From positions 1 to 11,038 of the forward strand of contig JAMOMM010000266.1 of the NCBI GenBank assembly GCA_027067085.1: a DNA stretch of 11,038 nt, in the 5' to 3' direction. Positions 5,769 through 11,038 of the stretch are shown here, one piece after another. The translations under genes and the position numbers were made by a program. The stretch comes from Hyphomicrobiales bacterium (GTDB taxonomy: Bacteria > Pseudomonadota > Alphaproteobacteria > Rhizobiales > Aestuariivirgaceae). Under the pieces are notes generated by a model, which saw only the letters and a program-made list of their open reading frames with translations, made no database searches and was not told the DNA's origin. Each line of letters begins with the position of its first letter. Position 1 is the stretch's first letter.

Positions 5769-8438
5769 TTATTCTGTGGCCTGTTGTTTCGGTGATGGTT
5801 TCTTGTGGTGTCGCCCAATCGTCCAAGCAATAAATTGTGGTAATACAATCAATGTGCTTACAAGTGTTATAAGTATGGCAATTGTAAGAAGTTCGCCCAT
5901 AGATGCCGTGCCTTTATGTGGAGAAAGCCACAATGTCCCAAATGACCCAATAGTTGTTAGCGCTGAAATGAGCACCGCGCGCGGCGTTGTTGTATCTACC
6001 ACTTGGCGCTTTGCCCCGTCTTCTCGCGCCCGCATGACATAGTGGATGGCAGAATCTACACCAAGTCCGAGCAAGAGCGGCAACACAATCACGTTGGCAA
6101 AGTTAAATGGAGATTTGAAAATAACGGTGTAAGCCAACAACAGTAATGCCGAAAGAACAAGCGGAGCTAAAACCAACGTAATGGGTACAACGGCGCGCAG
6201 CACAGGCACCAATATAATCAAAACTAAGCCCAGCGCCACCAATGTTGCAAGCCCCATTGCTTTAGAAACCACATTGGCCGCCCCGATGATTTCCACAGGG
6301 GTGCCAGTCACATTGGGGGCCAAGGTGCGAACATCGCTTACAAAAGCTTTAAGCGCTGCCTGATCGCTCATATCCTTTGCGGGCACAATTTCCAACCGCC
6401 AGCGACCGTCACCAGTGACATAACGCTTGGCAATGTCGCGATCTATGGTTTGAACATCAAGTGGTTCAGTGATGGCCATTTGCCCTAAGATTGAAAGCAA
6501 CCCTGGGAACTGTAGAAACATATCGCGTTCGATGGTCGCTAAACGTTTGTCGCTCGCAGGTTTTGGAATATCCAACACCAGCAAGGCACGGCGCAGTGTT
6601 GAGGCTTCGTGTTTAAGGCTTGCAGATGCTTTCGGCGCTGTTTCGATTGTTAGAAGCACGTTTTTTATGCGTGTGATCGCGGCGCGGCGCTGTTCTGCGG
6701 TTAAAGCCTTTGCCTCATCAGGTTTTGCTGGGATAATACTTGCCAATGAAGACAGTTGCGCTAATTTTGCGCGCTGACGTGCAGGTAAAAAAGTATCGAG
6801 CCATCGAACTTGTTTGACGCTTGGTAGTTGCGCTAATTTGGCGGCGAGTTGCTCGGCCTTTTCAGCATTGGCAACGATTACTTGCGCGGCATAGGCCTCG
6901 CCCGGCTCATTTTTCAATATTTCTTTAAAGGCAATAACAGACTTAGCTTTAGGATCTTTTAGATTAACTGGATCGCCATCAAACTTCACATCGGGCAAAA
7001 GTACAATTGCAGCAATAGCGACCATGACCGTAAAGATGGTGGTGCCAAGACGTAAATGTTGCCACACGGGCTTTGGCAAGACGGTCACTTTTTTAAGGTG
7101 CTTGTCTTTTGGTATGATGTTGAGTTTGGCAATGACAGCGGGGATCAGTGTCATTGAGGCAATAAAGGAAATGACAATACCACCTGCTGCGATAATCCCC
7201 AATTGTGCCATGCCAACAAAGTCACTTGGAATAAAAGCAAGGAAGGCAAGCGATGTGGTGAGTGTGCACAATGCTAGTGCAGGTCCAGAATGATGGGCAC
7301 CAGCGGCAATGGCCGCCAACGTGTCTCGCCCACGCACTCGCTCTTCCCAAAACCGCAAAACCGTGTGCACAGCATAATCAATGCCAAGGCCAATGAATAA
7401 AACCGCAAAGGCCACAGAAATCATATTGAGGGAGCCAACGGCAATGGTCGCGAACCCAATATTTGCCATAAACCCAAAAACCAACAGGGATACTGCGGGA
7501 ATAATCAGTCGCGTGACAGGCATGCCAAGCCAAATAACCAACACCACCAAAACAAATGAAACCAGCCCTGCGCGAATGGCCCCCTTGGTGACGGATTCAA
7601 ATTCTTCACCATTTAACGCTGCTTCACCCGTGAGTGATATTTTCACCAAACCTGATCGCGTGACTTCACGGTCAGTGATAATGCGATGGGCTTGAAGCAA
7701 TGCAGCGCTGGAAGGGTCAATTTCAGAAAAATCTAAGACAGGTTTAACTGAAATATACCAACGCTTTGGGATCTCTTGCTTTTTGCCCGTAACAATGGCT
7801 GACCAGTTTAAAGGACGCGATTGGCCTTTAATACCTGCTGTGACCGTCATTTTGGCTTGTCGCAAAAAACCATTGATTGAATCTGGTGTGCGCCCTGCAT
7901 TGATCGCGGGCAACATTTGTTCAAGCACTTTGGCAAACCCTGAAAAGTTTGGTGCTTTAATTAGGGTATCAAGGATAGGGCCGCTTTGTTTTACTTTTGA
8001 CACGATGTTGGCAATATCTGATTCAGGCAGATACAAAATACCAAAGCGATCAAAAAAAGATCCAAGACCCGGCGCATACACATCACTAAAAAGTTTTGGG
8101 TAGGCCTGAAAAGATTCAACCAAAGAGTGGCTTGCTTCACGAGCTGCTTCACCAGATTTTGATTCCACGACCACAATGAAATTATTGTCACTGGCGGGAA
8201 ATGCTTGTGTGAAATCAACAAAAGCTTTGCGAAATGGCAACTCATTAGAAATCATTTTGCCAGGATCAGTATTTACTTCCAGTTTCCAGCCAGCCAACGC
8301 CATAGAAGCCGCTGCCACAACCACCCAAATTAACACAACGAGATTTGCATGCAGGCCGCAAAACCCTGCAAGGCGGCCATATATGTTAATGGGCCTTTTC
8401 GGTGCTGACGGTAGTGTTTTTTTTGCTGGGTTTTTCAT
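5769..8438 (-). CDS. hpnN: Hopanoid transporter HpnN (RND/MMPL family)
   Basis: An 889-residue inner-membrane RND-superfamily protein. HpnN moves hopanoids from the cytoplasmic to the outer membrane; its loss in Rhodopseudomonas palustris traps hopanoids in the inner membrane. A cytoplasmic basic N-tail leads to TM1 (about 32-50), then a large periplasmic loop (about 51-285). A hydrophobic bundle spans about 287-440, with the RND TM4 motif GLGIDYAVH (350-358, D354). The second half repeats the plan: a TM near 466-481, a periplasmic domain to about 720, and a bundle at 722-875 with GLGVDSAIH (791-799, D795). The paired Asp residues fit the proton relay expected of RND carriers, and the two motifs show the internal duplication. 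No adaptor is encoded between it and its neighbours. ATG at 8438 lies 18 bp after the hpnO stop; no clear Shine-Dalgarno is visible, so coupling to hpnO translation is possible. Confidence 0.95.
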   Translation of the reverse strand: MKNPAKKTLPSAPKRPINIYGRLAGFCGLHANLVVLIWVVVAAASMALAGWKLEVNTDPGKMISNELPFRKAFVDFTQAFPASDNNFIVVVESKSGEAAREASHSLVESFQAYPKLFSDVYAPGLGSFFDRFGILYLPESDIANIVSKVKQSGPILDTLIKAPNFSGFAKVLEQMLPAINAGRTPDSINGFLRQAKMTVTAGIKGQSRPLNWSAIVTGKKQEIPKRWYISVKPVLDFSEIDPSSAALLQAHRIITDREVTRSGLVKISLTGEAALNGEEFESVTKGAIRAGLVSFVLVVLVIWLGMPVTRLIIPAVSLLVFGFMANIGFATIAVGSLNMISVAFAVLFIGLGIDYAVHTVLRFWEERVRGRDTLAAIAAGAHHSGPALALCTLTTSLAFLAFIPSDFVGMAQLGIIAAGGIVISFIASMTLIPAVIAKLNIIPKDKHLKKVTVLPKPVWQHLRLGTTIFTVMVAIAAIVLLPDVKFDGDPVNLKDPKAKSVIAFKEILKNEPGEAYAAQVIVANAEKAEQLAAKLAQLPSVKQVRWLDTFLPARQRAKLAQLSSLASIIPAKPDEAKALTAEQRRAAITRIKNVLLTIETAPKASASLKHEASTLRRALLVLDIPKPASDKRLATIERDMFLQFPGLLSILGQMAITEPLDVQTIDRDIAKRYVTGDGRWRLEIVPAKDMSDQAALKAFVSDVRTLAPNVTGTPVEIIGAANVVSKAMGLATLVALGLVLIILVPVLRAVVPITLVLAPLVLSALLLLAYTVIFKSPFNFANVIVLPLLLGLGVDSAIHYVMRAREDGAKRQVVDTTTPRAVLISALTTIGSFGTLWLSPHKGTASMGELLTIAILITLVSTLIVLPQFIAWTIGRHHKKPSPKQQATE

Positions 8439-8456
8439 GAGAAGACTTAATAGGCT

Positions 8457-9836
8457 CTATTTTATAATGGCATTTTTGGCAATGCGTGAAAGGCTTTCCC
8501 ACGCTGGGCCGGGGAATTTGTGCAAATCTTTCATGACCTTATCGAAGGCGGAAACAAACCATTCCACATCATCTTCGTTAATCGTCAACGGCGGGATGAG
8601 TTTTATCACTTTCATTTCGTTGCCAGCAACTTGGGTAAGAATTTTATGATCTTGCAAAAGTGGAATAGTGATGGCTTGGCAAAATAAATCTTCGTTGATT
8701 TTATTGACGGTTGCCCACGCCGTTTTCAATTTTAGAGATTTAGGTTTGCCAAACTCAATGGCCAGCATCAGGCCGCGCCAACGCACATCATGAATAAACT
8801 CGTACTTGTCTTTAAGGGCCAGCAGCTTATTGCCCAAAAGATCACCCATTTGTTGGGCGTTTTCACATAAATTTTCTTCATCCATGACATGTAAGGTCGC
8901 AAGCCCCGCGGTCATGGCGAAATTGGACTTGCCAAACGTTGAGGAGTGCACAACGGCGCGATCAAGTGATGAAAAGGTTTTTTTGAAGATAGCTTCTTTC
9001 ATCACCACCGCCGCGATAGGCACATAACCACCTGAGAGTGATTTTGAAATAATGACGATGTCAGGTTGCACATCTTTTTCATGATGAAGCGCGATAAACT
9101 TTCCGGTGCGACCCATGCCGCATTGAATTTCATCAACAACAAACAAAGCCCCGTGCTTGCGGCATAGTTTTGAGGCTGCACTCAAAAAACCATCGGCGGC
9201 AAAGTTTACGCCTTTGCCTTGTACAGGTTCGATAAAGAATGCGGCGACATCGCCCTTTTCAAGTTCTACTTCCAAAGCGGCCAAATCACCAAGAGGGATT
9301 TTTCGTGATGCCGTTAGGTCGCCAAAGTTTTCTTTAAACACTTCGCTGCCATTCATCGACAATGCGCCAGTGGTAAGGCCGTGAAATGCAGAGGAGGCAT
9401 ATAAAACAGTGTTTTTGCCCGTTGCGCGGCGAGCAAATTTAATGGCCGTTTCGTTGGCTTCGGCCCCTGTTGAACAAAAGTAAACCTTATCGAGGTCGTA
9501 CCCAATGCGCTGTTTAAGTTCATGTCCTAGGACACCACACAGAACAGGGGTTTCCATTTGCACAAGACTTGAATAATCACCATCGATGAAATCTTTAAGG
9601 GCTTGCTGCACAACCAAATTAGAACGGCCAATATTAAACGCGCCATAGCCTGACAACATATCCAAATATTTGGTGCCTTTGTCGTCAAACAGATAGCTGC
9701 CTTTGCCTTTGACATAGGTTTTGTCAAAGCCAATTATTTTAAGCGCCTTGGCAAATTTAGAATTTACGTGTTCACTATAAGCCTTGTTGGCTCCAGCGTT
9801 ATTTTCGGCGATGATTTTGGAAATGTTGAAAGTCAT
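8457..9836 (-). CDS. hpnO: Hopanoid aminotransferase HpnO (class III PLP enzyme)
   Basis: A class III (ornithine/acetylornithine type) PLP aminotransferase, 459 residues from ATG 9836. HpnO is required for 35-aminobacteriohopanetriol, where it installs the terminal amine on the side chain derived from ribosylhopane. Motifs in this numbering: STGAEAN (122-128) and FHG (152-154) for PLP phosphate and ring contacts, VVDEIQCGMGRTG (233-245) with D235 for the pyridine nitrogen, Schiff-base K265 in IISKSLSGGY, and SSTFG (298-302). The open frame continues 35 codons upstream to an ATG at 9941, but that extension looks unlike the family. It has no Shine-Dalgarno, and its ATG falls in the repeat-rich control region. 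The 9836 start also lacks a good Shine-Dalgarno, so the start remains uncertain (9896 is a third option). First gene of the minus-strand set. Confidence 0.92.
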   Translation of the reverse strand: MTFNISKIIAENNAGANKAYSEHVNSKFAKALKIIGFDKTYVKGKGSYLFDDKGTKYLDMLSGYGAFNIGRSNLVVQQALKDFIDGDYSSLVQMETPVLCGVLGHELKQRIGYDLDKVYFCSTGAEANETAIKFARRATGKNTVLYASSAFHGLTTGALSMNGSEVFKENFGDLTASRKIPLGDLAALEVELEKGDVAAFFIEPVQGKGVNFAADGFLSAASKLCRKHGALFVVDEIQCGMGRTGKFIALHHEKDVQPDIVIISKSLSGGYVPIAAVVMKEAIFKKTFSSLDRAVVHSSTFGKSNFAMTAGLATLHVMDEENLCENAQQMGDLLGNKLLALKDKYEFIHDVRWRGLMLAIEFGKPKSLKLKTAWATVNKINEDLFCQAITIPLLQDHKILTQVAGNEMKVIKLIPPLTINEDDVEWFVSAFDKVMKDLHKFPGPAWESLSRIAKNAIIK

Positions 9837-9975
9837 GCAATGGCCCACATACAAAAAGGCTTTGAGTTTGATTGGCTTATAGCACTGTTTTTGCATCCCT
9901 TGGGTTAAAAGCTCAAGCTTGATCCGCGATAAATTATCCATATGCTAGTTTGATATATGTTTTTTCGATATATGC

Positions 9976-10004
9976 TTGATTGATATATATCAATTTGATA
10001 TAAG
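9976..10004 (+). promoter_or_regulatory. Candidate sigma70-like promoter of padR, embedded in the repeats
   Basis: -35 TTGATT (9976-9981, 4 of 6), 17-bp spacer, -10 TATAAG (9999-10004, 5 of 6 to TATAAT). The predicted start of transcription is near 10011, leaving a leader of about 59 nt before the padR ATG. The -35 spans the join of repeats 2 and 3, and the -10 lies inside repeat 4. A protein bound to the repeats would therefore block RNA polymerase, which predicts negative autoregulation. Confidence 0.55.
9979..9994. promoter_or_regulatory. Perfect 16-bp palindrome (repeat 3), candidate PadR dimer site
   Basis: ATTGATATATATCAAT is identical to its reverse complement. It is the only one of the four 15-bp units in which the core is completed to full dyad symmetry, as expected for the highest-affinity site of a dimeric winged-helix repressor. 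It lies within the spacer of the predicted padR promoter. Which protein binds it is inferred from position only. Confidence 0.6.
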
Positions 10005-10044
10005 GGCTCAAAGTAATTCATTGGCGCAGTAATGTATTTGAGCC
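10005..10044. promoter_or_regulatory. 8-bp inverted repeat around the predicted padR transcription start
   Basis: GGCTCAAA (10005-10012) and TTTGAGCC (10037-10044) are exact reverse complements 24 bp apart. A smaller CATT/AATG pair (10019-10022, 10031-10034) is nested on nearly the same axis. If transcription starts near 10011 the left arm would be mostly absent from the RNA, so a DNA-level operator is more likely than a leader hairpin. Its sequence is unlike the 15-bp repeats, so a second regulator is conceivable. Confidence 0.4.
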
Positions 10045-10069
10045 AATATTCAAACTGGGACAGACCTCT

Positions 10070-10675
10070 ATGAACGTGCGCACGCTTTGCTTAGGCATTC
10101 TGACTTTTAAAGAAGCATCAGGCTATGAAATCAAAAAAATGGTTGAAGAAGATGTCTTTGGACACTTCATTGATGCCAGCTATGGCTCAATTTATCCAGC
10201 ACTAACTAAAATGATGGCCGAGGGGTTGGTCAATGTGCGCGCAGAAGAACAAGCAGGAAAGCCCGACAAAAAGGTGTATGCAATTACCCCGTTTGGTCGC
10301 CAAGAATTAGCCGCAGCCTTGTTGGTTGATCCTGCAAAAGATAAATTTAAATCTGAATTTATGTTTCAAATTATGTTGCAAGAGTTTTTGCCTAAAGAGC
10401 ACGTGGCGCAAATTTATCAATCACAAATTGAATACCTTCGTGATGAAATTGAAAAAATTCGGTGCTGTGTTGGCGATCATCAAGTCAACCACCCCAGTAT
10501 GTCTTTTGTAGCTGGATTTGGTGAAGCTAGTTTAGGTGCAGGTTTAAAGTTTTTAGAAGACAATAGGGCACAAATATTAGGTGATGAAACACCTAGTCTA
10601 ACATTGGTTGACGGCACTTTGGATCACAATAAGGATCAAATTGAAGGTCAAAGTAAGGATCAGAAAAATGCGTAG
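10070..10675 (+). CDS. PadR-family transcriptional regulator
   Basis: A 201-residue PadR-type winged-helix regulator. The N-terminal domain (about 1-85) has the family pattern CLGILTFKEASGYEIKK, then the recognition-helix region DASYGSIYPALTKM (35-48), and the wing and following strand with EEQAGKPDKKVYAITPFGRQEL (59-80). Residues about 95-170 form the Vir_C-like helical dimerisation and effector part (EFMFQIMLQEFLPKE, then a helix at 112-135 with C132-C133). The last 17 residues are hydrophilic and made of 4-residue repeats. The start is ATG 10070 with GGGA 9 bp upstream. The gene overlaps the adaptor gene by 8 bp, so it is in an operon with an RND pump, a usual PadR/AcrR-like arrangement for a local repressor. 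Divergent from hpnO across a repeat array; autoregulation is likely, control of hpnO is inferred. The effector is unknown. Confidence 0.9.
   Translation: MNVRTLCLGILTFKEASGYEIKKMVEEDVFGHFIDASYGSIYPALTKMMAEGLVNVRAEEQAGKPDKKVYAITPFGRQELAAALLVDPAKDKFKSEFMFQIMLQEFLPKEHVAQIYQSQIEYLRDEIEKIRCCVGDHQVNHPSMSFVAGFGEASLGAGLKFLEDNRAQILGDETPSLTLVDGTLDHNKDQIEGQSKDQKNA
10622..10669 (+). repeat. Four in-frame 12-bp tandem repeats at the padR 3' end
   Basis: Units start at 10622, 10634, 10646 and 10658: GATCACAATAAG, GATCAAATTGAA, GGTCAAAGTAAG and GATCAGAAAAAT. They encode DHNK, DQIE, GQSK and DQKN (residues 185-200 of PadR). Three of the unit junctions create AAGGATC or AAGGTC, Shine-Dalgarno-like sequences. 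The last (AAGGA, 10655-10659) is 8 bp before the adaptor ATG at 10668. The array therefore forms both the PadR tail and the translation start region of the next gene. Confidence 0.75.
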
Positions 10676-11038
10676 TTCTTATCTTTGGGCTGGATTGATA
10701 GCTGTTGTTATTGGCGGTTGGTTTGCTTCTGGTAACTTAGAATCCTTGGGTTTAAAGCCAGCGAGTGATACCAAATCGCAAACAAAATCCAATATGGACA
10801 AGCCAAAGAAAAAGCAAAAATTATTCAAGGTTGAAGTGGAAACCTACGAAACTAAAATGCGCCCAACTGCGTTGTTTATTCGCGGTCGTACTCAAGTCGA
10901 AAAACAAGTGTCTGTACTAGCGCGCACCAATGGTATCGTTGAAGAAACCAACTTTGAAGAAGGCGATGTGGTCAAAAAGGGTGACTTATTATGTCGCCTT
11001 GATATGCGCGATCGCCGCGCTCGTTTGGCTCAAGCAAA
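10668..11038 (+). CDS. RND efflux periplasmic adaptor (HlyD/membrane fusion protein family), 5' part only
   Basis: The first 123 codons of a gene that runs off the window. Residues about 5-21 (YLWAGLIAVVIGGWFAS) form a single hydrophobic segment after MRSS; there is no lipobox Cys, so it looks like an uncleaved inner-membrane anchor or signal rather than a lipoprotein signal. A Lys-rich linker (about 31-52) follows. The first half of the barrel-sandwich (lipoyl-like) hybrid domain is visible in VSVLARTNGIVEETNFEEGDVVKKGDLLCRLD, the classic pattern of RND adaptors, then RDRRARLAQA starts the alpha-hairpin. The ATG overlaps padR by 8 bp and has AAGGA 8 bp upstream. The pump gene probably lies downstream, outside the window. 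The substrate cannot be read from this fragment. Confidence 0.88.
   Translation, partial: MRSSYLWAGLIAVVIGGWFASGNLESLGLKPASDTKSQTKSNMDKPKKKQKLFKVEVETYETKMRPTALFIRGRTQVEKQVSVLARTNGIVEETNFEEGDVVKKGDLLCRLDMRDRRARLAQA

Larger units (their letters stand above)
9950..10009. repeat. Four tandem 15-bp direct repeats, likely operator array
   Basis: Four units begin at 9950, 9965, 9980 and 9995, exactly 15 bp apart: TTGATATATGTTTTT, TCGATATATGCTTGA, TTGATATATATCAAT and TTGATATAAGGGCTC. The core T(T/C)GATATA is kept in all four. A degenerate copy (9 of 15 matches to TTGATATATGCTTGA) may precede at 9935-9949. The array lies between divergent hpnO and padR and overlaps the padR promoter. PadR proteins bind AT-rich dyads near their own genes, so this is the natural candidate operator. 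A 15-bp step is about 1.5 helical turns, so alternate units share a face of the DNA. Confidence 0.8.

Noticed and set aside
8176..8649. 157-codon + strand open frame across the hpnN/hpnO junction
   Set aside because: It is antisense to the strongly supported hpnN start and hpnO end, shows no recognisable domain, and its composition is that of a reversed coding frame.
9950..10009. CRISPR array or plasmid-type replication iterons
   Set aside because: Units are 15 bp and contiguous with no spacers, and no cas, rep or par gene is present. The position between divergent genes next to padR fits an operator better.
1..11038. Mobile elements, tRNA or rRNA genes
   Set aside because: No transposase or integrase frame, terminal inverted repeats, tRNA cloverleaf or rRNA sequence was recognised; the window is almost entirely coding.

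Overview
The window is a hopanoid (bacterial triterpenoid lipid) biosynthesis and transport locus from a Gram-negative bacterium, most likely an alphaproteobacterium. The evidence is the combination of an HpnD-HpnE-squalene hopene cyclase-HpnG block with HpnH, HpnN and HpnO, plus the start of an RND-type adaptor gene, which implies an outer membrane. Base composition is unusually low for such loci: three sampled lines gave about 43-50% GC. I cannot assign a genus.

Region 1 (1-4302, + strand) is a tightly packed operon: the 3' end of hpnD (presqualene diphosphate synthase), hpnE (hydroxysqualene dehydroxylase), shc (squalene-hopene cyclase) and hpnG (adenosylhopane nucleoside phosphorylase). 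The junctions are 3 bp apart, a 4-bp ATGA overlap, and 0 bp apart, so translational coupling is likely. Its promoter lies upstream of the window. Region 2 (4303-4425) separates two convergent gene sets and holds one perfect 11-bp hairpin.

Region 3 (4426-9836, - strand) reads hpnO (aminotransferase for aminobacteriohopanetriol), hpnN (RND-type hopanoid transporter) and hpnH (radical SAM adenosylhopane synthase). hpnO and hpnN are 18 bp apart. hpnH follows after a 185-bp gap with a 9-bp inverted repeat and possible promoter elements.

Region 4 (9837-10069) is the divergent control region between hpnO and a PadR-family regulator gene. It contains four tandem 15-bp TTGATATAT-type repeats in exact register, one of which is a perfect 16-bp palindrome. 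A good sigma70-like promoter for padR sits on repeats 3 and 4, and a further 8-bp dyad lies around the predicted transcription start. Region 5 (10070-11038, + strand) is padR and the truncated start of an RND efflux periplasmic adaptor gene. These overlap by 8 bp, and the end of padR is built of four in-frame 12-bp repeats that also carry the adaptor's ribosome binding site.

Together the genes make squalene (HpnD, HpnE), cyclise it (Shc), add adenosine (HpnH), remove adenine (HpnG), aminate the side chain (HpnO) and move hopanoids to the outer membrane (HpnN). The biosynthetic genes are a known set. The part that looks undescribed is the repeat-rich control region, which suggests that a PadR regulator controls both its own RND pump operon and the hopanoid side-chain/transport genes.
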